Shown here piece after piece: positions 15,400 through 24,161 of a stretch of DNA of 63,228 nt. The notes below the pieces were generated by a model, which did not search any database, was not told where the DNA came from, and saw nothing but the letters and a program-made list of their open reading frames with translations. Position numbers and translations under genes: made by a program. Positions within the stretch are counted from its first letter, which is position 1, and each line of letters starts with the position of its first letter. The DNA comes from Ruminococcus sp. (GTDB lineage Bacteria > Bacillota > Clostridia > Oscillospirales > Ruminococcaceae), in the NCBI GenBank assembly GCA_016290875.1, contig JAEEVL010000021.1:1-63228 (forward strand). Direction: 5' to 3'.

Positions 15400-18300
15400 G
15401 CCTGTGCTCTCCCCTTTCCGAAGTTATTACTCTTTGAAAGCTGCCCGAGTTTCTCAGACAGTCTCCTAACATCGTAGTCGTTGCTGATTGTCGCCGACAC
15501 GTTAAACGTCTGATAATAGTTCTCAACGCTTCCGCTCTCGGCGGCTCTGTTCGATGCCGTGCGGCTTAACGGCGTAACCTTTACACCGCCATTCATTACC
15601 TGAAGGAGCTCCGGACCAGCTTCGGCAACGATACCGGCCTTTCCTATTCCGAGGAAGTTACCTGTCGCATTCTTGCTTATCCCGTTTCCATACAGTCCCT
15701 GATCGTGCAGACGGGCATCATAAGCACTATTAATGTTGTGCTGTATCAGATCGTTATTATCATACAGATACTGCGTAGCATATGCGCTGAAGTTCTTACC
15801 GAAGAGCTCACCAAGAGATATACCCTTTTCCTCAGCCCATTTCGCCATCTTTGCATCACTCGGGTTCATTTCATCGAGTCCCTTCTGCACTTCCTTGGCG
15901 AATTCAGCATCGTACTTCTCGCCGACCTTAAAACCGGACTCTTCTGCCCAGGCGAGCAGAGCCTTAATGTCGTACCCGCCTTTAATCTGCTCACGAATGA
16001 CTGCTTTGAAGTCCATATTCTTTCCGAAAACATCGGTTATCTTGATACCTGAGTCTCTCGCCCACGTTGTCAGTGCAGATATATCATAACCCTTATTGAG
16101 CTGTGTCTGCACCACGTTCCCGAAGTCTTTCTTGAATACGTCTCCGACCTTAATACCTGACTGATGCGCCCACTTTGAAAGGGATGTGATATCATATCCC
16201 TTGTCCATCATTTCCTGAACGCTGGTCGAGAAATTCTCTGCGAATGTCTTACCGAGGTCAATACCGGTCAGAGAACCGGACTCAAATGTCTCTTGCAGAG
16301 CAAGGAGAGCTTCATCAACTGCATACTGACTATCGCTCTTGATAGCAAGCTCGAAGTCACCCTTTGTCTTCTCTACGAGCCTCTTAAATGCTTCTGTGCG
16401 CTTCTCAATGTCTGTCTCGTTCTTTACCGCATACTTGTCCGCGTCTATCGGATCCCACAGTATACTGCTGACGCTCTTATAGTCTCCGGTCTCAAATGCC
16501 TTCTCAGCTTCGTTGAGCCTCGACTGATAATCAATTGCACGCTGATAATTGGCCTGGCTCGTATTCATCTGCAATCTATGCTCAGAGCGCTCCGCGAGAG
16601 CTGTCTGCCACTCTCTATAAAGATCCCTCCTGTTCTTATCCTCGTGCATTCCCTCGGCAACCATGCCGGCGATATTCTCACTCTTAGGATTCAACAGGTC
16701 CGCTTCTGTAAGGTTGAGCTTGTCTCCGTACTGCTCTATTATCTTACGAGCTGCATTCCTTACCGCTTCATCTGCTAAGTTGTAGTTCGCATATGCGGTC
16801 TCATAGCTTGTTCGTGATTCTGCCTGAGCCTTAGCATACTCGGAAGACTGTGCGATATAGCTATCGAGGTAAGCGGCTGCTTTCTTCTTGGCTATGAGGT
16901 TCTCTACCTCTTCGCCCATCTTCTTATACTGATCTATCTGATTTCCGGTCATTGTATATTCTGTTCCGAGAGCTGTATTCAGCTCGCCGAGAATATACTC
17001 TGCACGTTTCTTGTCTGCTTCCTTTACTTTTCCTGTCGAGTCGGTAAGGCTGTCGAGTTCCTTCCACAGGTCCTCGGTGCGCTTCATTTCATTGTTTGTT
17101 GCTTCTGCCGACTCGTAGTATTGATCGTTAAGCTCTCCGAGGCTCTCGCGCACGTCTTTAATAGCCTTCCTTTCGTCAGAAAACTTTTCCGCCGCTTCCT
17201 CAGTGAATGACTTGACTTCTTTTGTTGAGTCGATATAATCGGCCATGTATGCAGTAAGCATAACGACCGCTGTACCAACAGCAGCATACGGTGTAGCGTT
17301 CATAGCTATATTCATAGCTTTAATGCTCTTAGTAACATCATCGACTTTCTTTGCAATCTTGTACGCTGCTATTGCTGAAAGCGTTCCGATAATCGCCGGT
17401 TTCAGCGTTTTCACTACGTCGATAACATCCGGGCCATACTTACCCACTAATTTCAAGCCGTCTATTGCCGTACCAAACACTTTGCTCAGACCGCTTTCGA
17501 TGCTTGGCATATGTTTAGTAAGATACTGCACGCCTTTTCTGATCTCAGGGTTGAGCTCCTTTGCCAGTGATATTTTTAAGCCGTCAACTGCGCTGTCAAG
17601 AAGCACCATATCGCCCTGGAGATTGTCGAGCATCGTATGAGACATATTCTTTGCCGCACCGTCTGACTCTTCCATTGCTTTCGTAAGCTTGTTGAAGTCT
17701 TCGTCGGAAGAATTGATGATAGCGAGCATTCCGCTCATTGCTTCCTGTCCGAATATAGCAGAAGCAGCTTGTGTCTGCTGTGCTTCGTCGAGGTTTCCGA
17801 GCTTCTCCCTCAGGATCTGCATCACATCGTTCAGAGACCTCATTTTTCCGTCTTCATCCGTCAGGAGTGTACTAATTTCTTTCTTAGTTTCGACCGTTCC
17901 TGCTTCTTCTTTGTGCAGGTTCTCTGTCGCATCACTCAGCTTTCGCCGTGCTTCTTCAAGCTTGGCTGCTGCTATCTGAGCTTTTTCTGATGATTCGCCC
18001 TCCTTAGAAACTGCCTTGTTGTAGTTCTCCTGAGCTTCCTGGAGAGAGATTGCCTTTGCTCTTACATCGTCCTGTGCCTTTTTCAGCTTTTCGCTGTCCA
18101 CCGCCTTCGTCGTTTCAACGACGGTTAGACCGTACTGTTCCATAGCTGCGGTCATTTCCTTAGTCGGCTTTGATAGACGAGACAGTGACGATCTGAGCGC
18201 CGTTCCTGCCTGACTTCCCTTTATACCGCTATTAGCCATCAAGCTTATTGCAACAGCTGTATCTTTCATGTCGAAGCCGAGAGCTCCTGCGATAGGTGCA

Positions 18301-19256
18301 ACATACTTGAATGTTTCGCCCATCATCTGAACATTGGTGTTAGCATTACTGCTTGCCGCTGCCATTACGTCTGCAAGCTTTCCAGCGTCCGCGGAAGAAT
18401 AGCCCATAGCCGTGAGCGCATCCGTTACGATGTCCGATGTTGTCGCAAGGTCAGTTCCTGAAGCTGCCGCAAGGTCGAGAATGCCATCAATACCACTGAG
18501 CATATCCTCGGTTTTCCATCCGGCCATAGCCATATAGCCAAACGCCTCTGCTGCTTCCGATGCTGTGAACTTTGTTGTCGAGCCCATTTCTTCGGCTTTT
18601 TCTGTCAGCTTATCGAGCTCTGCCGAGGTTGCTCCTGAAATAGCGGCAACCTGTGACATACCGCCTTCAAACTCGGCTCCTGTTCTGATAATGTCAGCTG
18701 TGAAGTCTTTCATCTCGCCTGCGGCATATCTTACACCGTCAGCAACGAGATCAGCAAGAGCGCCCTTTAATACTGTGAATCCACCCTTGGCAGCTCCGTC
18801 AGCCTGTTCTCCCGCTTCTTCGGTCTTATCTCCGAGGTCCTTGACCTCAACGGCTGAATCTCCTGACTCTTTTCCAAGAGCATCGATTTTTTCATTTGCC
18901 TCTTTTAGGTCATTCTCGTACTTCTGAACAGCAGAACGAGCATATTCGACTTCACGCTTGAAAGATCGATACTGCTCTTCATCTATCTTGTGGTCTTCAA
19001 ATGCCTTGCTTACCTGCTCCTGAGCATCTTCAAGGAGCTTGAGTTTTTCCTTACTGCCGGTAAGTGCATCGTTGAGGACTTTCTGCTTCTGAGACCATAG
19101 TTCGGCGGAATCTTTGGCAACGTTAAGAGCACGGTCTATTTCCTTTATCTCTTTTGCGGCTTTCTTACTGTTGCTTTCAACGTTCTTCAGCGCCGTGTCA
19201 AGTCCCTGATAATCGGCTCCGACTTTGATCTGCAAGCCCTTTATTTTGTTGGCCAT
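15396..19256 (-). CDS. Tail tape measure protein
   Basis: 1286 codons, ATG after GAGGAGGTGAAGC. A long coiled-coil N-terminus (about 15-150) precedes the conserved TMP core (about 175-420) with FEGGMSQVAAISGAT, EEMGSTTKFTASEAAEAFGYMA and SSNANTNVQMMGETFKYVAP, the TIGR01760-type region. A second coiled coil and hydrophobic stretches follow, and several repeats of a GYDI..L..WA..SG.K pattern (about 1040-1160). It sets tail length, is wound inside the tube, and reaches the host membrane at infection. At about 0.15 nm per residue a tail of roughly 190 nm would be expected. Confidence 0.95.
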   Translation of the reverse strand: MANKIKGLQIKVGADYQGLDTALKNVESNSKKAAKEIKEIDRALNVAKDSAELWSQKQKVLNDALTGSKEKLKLLEDAQEQVSKAFEDHKIDEEQYRSFKREVEYARSAVQKYENDLKEANEKIDALGKESGDSAVEVKDLGDKTEEAGEQADGAAKGGFTVLKGALADLVADGVRYAAGEMKDFTADIIRTGAEFEGGMSQVAAISGATSAELDKLTEKAEEMGSTTKFTASEAAEAFGYMAMAGWKTEDMLSGIDGILDLAAASGTDLATTSDIVTDALTAMGYSSADAGKLADVMAAASSNANTNVQMMGETFKYVAPIAGALGFDMKDTAVAISLMANSGIKGSQAGTALRSSLSRLSKPTKEMTAAMEQYGLTVVETTKAVDSEKLKKAQDDVRAKAISLQEAQENYNKAVSKEGESSEKAQIAAAKLEEARRKLSDATENLHKEEAGTVETKKEISTLLTDEDGKMRSLNDVMQILREKLGNLDEAQQTQAASAIFGQEAMSGMLAIINSSDEDFNKLTKAMEESDGAAKNMSHTMLDNLQGDMVLLDSAVDGLKISLAKELNPEIRKGVQYLTKHMPSIESGLSKVFGTAIDGLKLVGKYGPDVIDVVKTLKPAIIGTLSAIAAYKIAKKVDDVTKSIKAMNIAMNATPYAAVGTAVVMLTAYMADYIDSTKEVKSFTEEAAEKFSDERKAIKDVRESLGELNDQYYESAEATNNEMKRTEDLWKELDSLTDSTGKVKEADKKRAEYILGELNTALGTEYTMTGNQIDQYKKMGEEVENLIAKKKAAAYLDSYIAQSSEYAKAQAESRTSYETAYANYNLADEAVRNAARKIIEQYGDKLNLTEADLLNPKSENIAGMVAEGMHEDKNRRDLYREWQTALAERSEHRLQMNTSQANYQRAIDYQSRLNEAEKAFETGDYKSVSSILWDPIDADKYAVKNETDIEKRTEAFKRLVEKTKGDFELAIKSDSQYAVDEALLALQETFESGSLTGIDLGKTFAENFSTSVQEMMDKGYDITSLSKWAHQSGIKVGDVFKKDFGNVVQTQLNKGYDISALTTWARDSGIKITDVFGKNMDFKAVIREQIKGGYDIKALLAWAEESGFKVGEKYDAEFAKEVQKGLDEMNPSDAKMAKWAEEKGISLGELFGKNFSAYATQYLYDNNDLIQHNINSAYDARLHDQGLYGNGISKNATGNFLGIGKAGIVAEAGPELLQVMNGGVKVTPLSRTASNRAAESGSVENYYQTFNVSATISNDYDVRRLSEKLGQLSKSNNFGKGRAQA

Positions 19257-19267
19257 GCTTCACCTCC

Positions 19268-19803
19268 TCATTTTATTTGACTTCTCAGCGCCGCCCTATC
19301 CGGTTCAGACCGGCTATGATTATAGGCGCTTGTAAGGTATTCCCTTCCTGTTTCTCCCTTTCTTTCGCAGTTCCATACGACTGCATCGTGCAAGTAACCC
19401 CAATACTCGAATATGTCCAGCGCCCACACTTCACCGAAGTTGAGACGGGTATAATCGGAAACTACTTTCATATCACTTGAAGCATTCTCGTATTCATAAG
19501 CCTTATTATCACTTTCACTCGGACAATAAGGCGTTATGAGTTTGGGTTGGCGCTTCTTTCGTTCTCTATCCAGGACGGAAGTTCACGCATAAAACGCCTG
19601 AAGTCGTCGGTTGTGAAGTTATCTATGATATATTCTTCTGTTATCTCGATGTTTTCATCGTTCCTATTGCAGATATGAGCTACTGCTCCGAATAACTGTG
19701 CATCGTTTTCAGCCGTCCTGAGTTCCTTGTAGTACATACGAAGTGTAGGCGGCATGATGTTCAATGTAACTCCATTATCAAGTGTGAATTTGAATCTTCT
19801 CAT
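19268..19803 (-). CDS. Tail assembly chaperone GT, -1 frameshift product
   Basis: Inferred fusion of 178 residues: 88 codons of the G frame, then a -1 shift at CCCAAAC (19540-19546, minus strand) into the T frame, which is open without a break from there to the stop at 19268. The T part ends with GREYLTSAYNHSRSEPDRAALRSQ and has no convincing ribosome binding site of its own. In siphoviruses G and GT coat the tape measure protein before the tail tube assembles. The order (tail tube, G/GT, tape measure) is exactly the conserved one. Confidence 0.8.
19500..19546 (-). promoter_or_regulatory. Programmed -1 ribosomal frameshift site
   Basis: Minus strand: slippery heptamer C-CCA-AAC in the zero frame (19540-19546), two codons before the G stop. 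After a 7-base spacer comes an 8-bp stem GCCTTATT / AATAAGGC (19525-19532 with 19500-19507). Heptamer, spacer and hairpin fit the standard X-XXY-YYZ signal. Confidence 0.8.
19534..19803 (-). CDS. Tail assembly chaperone G
   Basis: 89 codons. The ATG at 19803 is chosen for AAAGGAGCACGT just upstream. Small, mostly helical and acidic (RRFKFTLDNGVTLNIMPPT at the start, IDNFTTDDFRRFMRELPSW near the end), as in G-type chaperones of Gram-positive siphoviruses. The last codons overlap the frameshift site that gives the GT form. Confidence 0.8.
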   Translation of the reverse strand: MRRFKFTLDNGVTLNIMPPTLRMYYKELRTAENDAQLFGAVAHICNRNDENIEITEEYIIDNFTTDDFRRFMRELPSWIENERSANPNS

Positions 19804-19847
19804 ACGTGCTCCTTTGCAAAGAAAGGCGGGCAAAACGCCCGCCGATA

Positions 19848-20027
19848 TCATTTCTTTGATTTACTTTCTGCCTTGATAAGAGGAATGCCGCGGATGTTCT
19901 TACCGCTTGCGAGTTCCTCGATGCGCTCGTGTGTCGGCTTGAGTCCCTTGCGAGGATATGTGTCACCCACCTTGTAAGGATAGTTCTTATCCTGCAAGTC
20001 CTCGAAGTAAACTGTAACCTTATACAT
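19848..20027 (-). CDS. Small tail-region protein, unknown
   Basis: 59 codons, MYKVTVYFEDLQDKNYPYKVG at the start. The ATG overlaps the stop of the tail tube gene by one base (TAATG), so it is translationally coupled. The text VGDTYPRKGLKPTHERIEELASG is typical of short proteins found after the major tail gene in Firmicute phages. A structural or assembly role is inferred from position. Confidence 0.75.
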   Translation of the reverse strand: MYKVTVYFEDLQDKNYPYKVGDTYPRKGLKPTHERIEELASGKNIRGIPLIKAESKSKK

Positions 20028-20818
20028 TAGGCACCAGCTCCTGTGACAGTCACTACGCAGGTGTCAGTATAAGTTACGCCACCGGATGTCATAGATGCTG
20101 TGATAGCAACTGTTCCGGCTGCTACACCTGTTACAGTGCCATTGCTTACAGTTGCTTCATCTGCATTGTCTGAGGCCCATGTAACAGTCTGACCGGTAGG
20201 AGCTGTTGTTGCTGTCAGCAAAATTGTCGAGCCAACTGCTACCGTAGCCTTATGCGAGCTAATTGAGATACCAACTACATCATCCTCGTCAAGAACGATA
20301 AGTCTACCATCATCGAAAGGCTCTGCGGCGATGTTAGGTGTGATTGTAGTCTCCTGACCGGGTTTGTAAGCAGCAGCGAAGCCGTTCACATTCTTACCGA
20401 TGAAGGTATATCGCACATCACCCTTGACCTTATCCTTATGTACAGCACGAACAAGATAAACCTTGTTGTCCATGTTCGCAGCACCGCCGATAACCGTGCG
20501 CCTTCTTGTACCTGTGATAGTTGCCTCGGCAGTAGGTACAAGCTTCACGATTGTGTCACCGTTCCAAGTGATAAGACCGAAGCTGATTGATGCAGCATCC
20601 TCGGTCATTTCGTTACGAGCAGCCTTACCGTCATCAGACTTGGCATTGTAGTAGGTCGTAGTATATGTGACCTCGCCGCCGTCCTTAGTTCTGCCGATGA
20701 AGTTAGCCTCTGTCTCGATAGCATTATCGGCAGGGATGTCCGAAACTGCTGTGCCGGTAAACTCGGTCATAAAGATATCAACCGAACCCATGGCGATTCT
20801 GTTCTTTTCCTGTCTCAT
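20027..20818 (-). CDS. Major tail tube protein with C-terminal Ig-like (BIG2) domain
   Basis: 263 codons, ATG after AGAGGAGGAATAACA. Residues 1-180 are the tube protein: predicted beta-rich, with the family-like parts MGSVDIFMTEF and RRRTVIGGAANMDN. Residues about 183-263 form a bacterial Ig-like group 2 domain (VGISISSHKATVAVGSTI, TVTWASDNADEATVSNG, VTGVAAGTVAITAS). Such domains decorate the outside of many tail tubes and may bind cell-surface glycans weakly. Confidence 0.88.
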   Translation of the reverse strand: MRQEKNRIAMGSVDIFMTEFTGTAVSDIPADNAIETEANFIGRTKDGGEVTYTTTYYNAKSDDGKAARNEMTEDAASISFGLITWNGDTIVKLVPTAEATITGTRRRTVIGGAANMDNKVYLVRAVHKDKVKGDVRYTFIGKNVNGFAAAYKPGQETTITPNIAAEPFDDGRLIVLDEDDVVGISISSHKATVAVGSTILLTATTAPTGQTVTWASDNADEATVSNGTVTGVAAGTVAITASMTSGGVTYTDTCVVTVTGAGA

Positions 20819-20820
20819 TG

Positions 20821-21150
20821 TTATTCCTCCTCTATAAACTGAGTTGTATCGAAAGAAAATGTTGTCATAAACATTTTCTCGTCGCTTAAAAATGTATCCG
20901 TTGTTTTCTCGATCTCCCGATCTCGGAAGAGACTTTCAATCTGTCGTTCAAGTGACGGTTGCTTCTCTTCGGTGTAGAACTCGATATTGATTGTTACATC
21001 TCGATATAGGTTATAGTGATCCGCGCCCTTGATTTCTGTGCCAGCCTCATAATAGACCACAAACGGCAGATCCTGAGGTGCCTTGAAACACATATATGCA
21101 ACCGGTATCTTGAGTGTATCGAGCTTTGATTTGATTTCACTTAGTTCCAT
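20821..21150 (-). CDS. Tail completion / tail terminator protein
   Basis: 109 codons, ATG after GGAGGAAATAGCC. Position directly before the tail tube gene and the stretch PVAYMCFKAPQDLPFVVYYE with NIEFYTEEKQPSLERQIESLF fit the minor capsid / tail terminator family of Firmicute siphoviruses. It would cap the tail tube and join it to the head. Confidence 0.7.
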   Translation of the reverse strand: MELSEIKSKLDTLKIPVAYMCFKAPQDLPFVVYYEAGTEIKGADHYNLYRDVTINIEFYTEEKQPSLERQIESLFRDREIEKTTDTFLSDEKMFMTTFSFDTTQFIEEE

Positions 21151-21562
21151 TGGCTATTTCCTCCAGCAGCTTATCCACTTTCTTATCAGTCTGTTCATTG
21201 ACGATGCTGATATGTGGTATAGCTTTCGCTCTTCCTCCACCTCTGGACGCGTGACCGTACTCGAGCAAGTGTGTCAATTTGTAGCTTCTGCCTTTTACAT
21301 GAACTGTCATATCTATACGACCGCGCTCCTTATCGACTCGATAGGTCCAGTTACGGCGATATGCTCCTTTCGCAGTCTTCTTATTCTTGCCCTTGTATAC
21401 AGGTGCAATCTTCTTGATTTCTACGACTGATTCCTCACCGATCTTTTTCAGACCTGCTTCCAGTTCGCGCTTCGTCTCTTCTACGAATTCCTCGCAGGCT
21501 CCGACAAGAGCACTCACTAAAGCCTCAGGAGTTGCGATGATCTCATTATGATTGCTGCTCAT
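21137..21562 (-). CDS. HK97 gp10-like tail completion protein
   Basis: 141 codons; the ATG overlaps the upstream stop by one base. The core VEIKKIAPVYKGKNKKTAKGAYRRNWTY and the end LLEYGHASRGGGRAKAIPHI match the HK97-gp10_like family: an N-terminal helix, an AP.. motif, then the LE.GH block near the C-terminus. It bridges the connector and the tail terminator. Confidence 0.85.
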   Translation of the reverse strand: MSSNHNEIIATPEALVSALVGACEEFVEETKRELEAGLKKIGEESVVEIKKIAPVYKGKNKKTAKGAYRRNWTYRVDKERGRIDMTVHVKGRSYKLTHLLEYGHASRGGGRAKAIPHISIVNEQTDKKVDKLLEEIANGTK

Positions 21563-21894
21563 TATCTCACGCCCTTATTTCTGACTTCTGCTCGTATAAC
21601 TATCTGTCGGTGCTGTTCGTTGACATCATCAATACTCTTGATGTCGTAGTACCGCCCGTTATACAGTATCCTCATTTCTGATGTCAGCTTATCGGCTATT
21701 GTACGCGAATAACGCATCTTGAAAACATAGTCCTGTTCGGAGTTCACCTGTGCGGCCGCGTAGTATTCCTGACTCTTAGCCGTGGTTATTTCAGTCCACG
21801 GATTGAAAAGAGTTGTCCAGGTCTCCTTATCGTTGCCGATAGCGTCCTGTGTTTCCGTTAAGGACTGTATCTCTATTTTCTTCGTATACGCCAT
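21562..21894 (-). CDS. Phage head-tail adaptor (head closure protein)
   Basis: 110 codons, ATG after AGGGTGATAGT. The text TEITTAKSQEYYAAAQVNSEQDY and YNGRYYDIKSIDDVNEQHRQIVI is the SPP1 gp16 / Phage_H_T_join pattern. It closes the portal channel after packaging and receives the tail. Confidence 0.88.
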   Translation of the reverse strand: MAYTKKIEIQSLTETQDAIGNDKETWTTLFNPWTEITTAKSQEYYAAAQVNSEQDYVFKMRYSRTIADKLTSEMRILYNGRYYDIKSIDDVNEQHRQIVIRAEVRNKGVR

Positions 21895-21898
21895 ACTA

Positions 21899-22192
21899 TC
21901 ACCCTACATGATTAACCGCATACATACTGAGTATCGTTTTCACGGTCGGCGAAAGCTGCCTGTGTGAGCTGATAGTATAGTCTCGGTTCGTGAACATATC
22001 ATTGACGAGTACGCACATAGCTGTTGTAAGATCTTCATGCTCGTCAAGCTCTGCGTCTGTCAATCCGGTATATCCTTTGATATACGCTTTCGCTGCCGGT
22101 ATCAGAAGATCCTCGACAATATCGTCACTGTCCTCGTCCGAGATACCTGTGAAATCCTTTACGATTTCAGCTGTTAATTCGCTTATCTTCAT
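21899..22192 (-). CDS. Head-tail connector protein (gp6/gp15-like)
   Basis: 97 codons. An N-terminal helix with KISELTAEIVKDFTGI, then AAKAYIKGYTGL and LTTAMCVLVNDMFTNRDY, as in the DNA-packaging connector (Phage_connect_1) family. It binds the portal ring as first adaptor. It follows capsid and precedes the head closure gene, the standard order. Confidence 0.85.
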   Translation of the reverse strand: MKISELTAEIVKDFTGISDEDSDDIVEDLLIPAAKAYIKGYTGLTDAELDEHEDLTTAMCVLVNDMFTNRDYTISSHRQLSPTVKTILSMYAVNHVG

Positions 22193-22250
22193 GCTTACGC
22201 CGCCTTTCTGTGTTTAAGCGGACAGGTTATCCCTGCCCGCTCTAATATTA

Positions 22251-23402
22251 TCAGGACTTGACCTTCAGAACTGCAAGCTTCTGCTCGTCTGTTACCTGAG
22301 AGTCGAACTCGAACCAAGCATCAATTCCGATAGCGTGCTGAGTGTGATATGCCTCACGGAGCACCTCAATGCCGATATCCTCACGGAAGTTTACAGAGAG
22401 ACCGCTGTAATCGCCATAGAGAATAGCGAGCTTGTTTGCGCCAATCTCGTCCATGTTATCAGAGAGATATACAGGCTTACCGAGCAGCGAGAAGGGGAAT
22501 TCAGCTGTTACATCAGGCTGAATAAGAGGTCTTGAATCTCCGTCCTTGAGCTGCTTGATTGCTGTGAAAGTTGCTGATGTCATTGTCCAGCAAGCATTCT
22601 TCTGATACTTCTGCTTTACAGCTGCCTGAACAGCAATAAGATCATCAAGGCCGATTACGCCCGAAGTGCCAGTTGTAACAACATTCGATGTCTTTGTAGC
22701 GCCCTGAGCTGCGCTGGAACCGGAACCCTTGAGGAGCTCCTGCTCGAGGAACTGTGCGACCTTCTCAGCTATCTTATTGATAACGAACTGTGTTACGTTG
22801 ATTGCAGAGCTGTTGATTACGCTCTTACCGATAAGCACGAGGGCTCCTGCAAGGTAGCCGCCGAGATCTACTGATGTAAACTTACCGCTGTCAGCTGTGA
22901 GAGGTGTGAACTCTGTCGCATATGCAACCGTTACGTCGTGTGTGCTGTTTGCCTTGGTCCACTTAGGAATCTTGAGATTGCCCTTTTCGTGGTAAACCTC
23001 AGCGCCTGCAAGGATAGGACACATATCAACAGCAGCGTCAATGATGCGCTTGGCGATTGATGTAGGTACAGTAGACGCACCATTTGTCCAGTCAATGTTC
23101 TGCTCACCGGCTCTCATTTCTGTAACCTTGCCATTGATGAAGTCAGTGAACGCTCTCTCTTCGAGCTGCTCCTGTGTGAGCTGCTCAGCCTTAGGAGTTG
23201 TCTCAGGAGCCTTGAGCTCTGTGATGCCCTTAGCTCTCTCCTCAGCCTTGATTGTAGCATCAAGGGACTTGATCTCGTTCTCAAGAGTATCGAACTGCTT
23301 CTGCTCGTCCTCTGAGAATGCTCTCTCTTCTGTCTTAACCTTGTTGAGCAGTGCCTCAAGCTCTGCCTTCTTCTGTGCTCTCTTCTCAAAAAGCTTTTTC
23401 AT
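22251..23402 (-). CDS. Major capsid protein, HK97 fold
   Basis: 383 codons, ATG after GGAGGATTTATC. Residues 1-100 are a charged coiled-coil delta domain (KKLFEKRAQKKAELEALLNKV...) that acts as internal scaffold and is removed by the prohead protease. The rest is an HK97-fold subunit: VPTSIAKRIIDAAVDMCPI, LLKGSGSSAAQG and QLKDGDSRPLIQPDV are typical blocks. It forms the icosahedral shell. A hairpin lies in front of the gene (23441-23476). Confidence 0.95.
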   Translation of the reverse strand: MKKLFEKRAQKKAELEALLNKVKTEERAFSEDEQKQFDTLENEIKSLDATIKAEERAKGITELKAPETTPKAEQLTQEQLEERAFTDFINGKVTEMRAGEQNIDWTNGASTVPTSIAKRIIDAAVDMCPILAGAEVYHEKGNLKIPKWTKANSTHDVTVAYATEFTPLTADSGKFTSVDLGGYLAGALVLIGKSVINSSAINVTQFVINKIAEKVAQFLEQELLKGSGSSAAQGATKTSNVVTTGTSGVIGLDDLIAVQAAVKQKYQKNACWTMTSATFTAIKQLKDGDSRPLIQPDVTAEFPFSLLGKPVYLSDNMDEIGANKLAILYGDYSGLSVNFREDIGIEVLREAYHTQHAIGIDAWFEFDSQVTDEQKLAVLKVKS

Positions 23403-23430
23403 GATAAATCCTCCATTTCATTAACGTGAA

Positions 23431-23476
23431 TTAATATAAAAGCATTTGTCCCCGTTTCTCACCGGTTTCAAATGCT
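23431..23476 (-). terminator. Hairpin between prohead protease and capsid genes
   Basis: Stem AGCATTTG / CAAATGCT (23441-23448 with 23469-23476) followed on the minus strand by TTTATATTAA. It may be a partial terminator or an mRNA processing/stability element setting a separate level for the capsid gene. Confidence 0.5.
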
Positions 23477-23492
23477 TCTCAACGTGATTTTT

Positions 23493-23508
23493 GTGCAGTC
23501 AACTGCAC
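23493..23508. repeat. Dispersed palindrome, copy 1
   Basis: GTGCAGTCAACTGCAC: 7-bp perfect arms around two bases. Lies 8 bases after the prohead protease gene. Identical (allowing for orientation) copies occur at 24784, 38701 and 40205. Confidence 0.85.
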
Positions 23509-23515
23509 TCGGCGC

Positions 23516-24088
23516 TTAGAGCGCTTTCAGTCTGTTTTCGTACTCGGTATAATCAGGCTTATTGACTATTACCAGTTCGGGCTCAACGTCAAGCGCACGC
23601 TGCTCGATGTAAGTATCTTCGCCTGCTCGGCACTCAACTGATGTTGCAGCATAGCAAGGAACCTTATCTTTGATAAGCGAGATATGGTCAAGGTCTAAGT
23701 GATTGACGTGCCGTACTGGCAGTTCATCTTCGCCTCTGCTTTCCATTTCGTCCTGAACATTGTACATTCCGAAGCTCCAGCCTCTCAGCTTACCTTTGCG
23801 AGCCATCTCAACGACTGTCTCGTCAGTGATAAGTACATCGGCGTGAAGGCCGATAGCGTCCTCCTTGAGTGTGAGTGTGCCGTCTGAGGTCCTTGCATAA
23901 GCATGACCGGCATCATGATCGAGCTGAACGGTAATATCGCCGTTCTTCTTGATCGCTTCCGCGAAAGCTCTTTCTTCGATTGTCTCGATAACCTTTCCTC
24001 TCGGTGTGATTACCGGGCGCGAATGCTTGCCTGTGACGTTGACGTAGCCGTTTATATGTACTCCGTCGCCTCTTACTTCAATACGCAT
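23516..24088 (-). CDS. Prohead maturation protease, HK97 family (U35/S78)
   Basis: 190 codons, ATG after AAAGGAGTTGAAAAA. The text SRPVITPRGKVIETIEERAF, then the His block VQLDHDAGHAYART, and GKLRGWSFGM with the candidate nucleophile Ser, are the family's catalytic elements. It cuts the capsid delta domain and itself during head maturation. It lies directly before the capsid gene, as usual. Confidence 0.92.
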   Translation of the reverse strand: MRIEVRGDGVHINGYVNVTGKHSRPVITPRGKVIETIEERAFAEAIKKNGDITVQLDHDAGHAYARTSDGTLTLKEDAIGLHADVLITDETVVEMARKGKLRGWSFGMYNVQDEMESRGEDELPVRHVNHLDLDHISLIKDKVPCYAATSVECRAGEDTYIEQRALDVEPELVIVNKPDYTEYENRLKAL

Positions 24089-24114
24089 TTTTTCAACTCC
24101 TTTCTGCGTTTGGG

Positions 24115-24161
24115 TATAAAAATAGCACTTGCAAGGGACATTTATGTCCTTAGCAAATGCT
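24115..24161 (-). terminator. Terminator after the Ig-like protein gene
   Basis: Minus strand: AGCATTTGC...GCAAGTGCT outer stem with an inner GGACAT / ATGTCC stem (24124-24161), then ATTTTTATACCC. The hairpin begins at the stop codon of the Ig-like protein gene. Confidence 0.65.
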
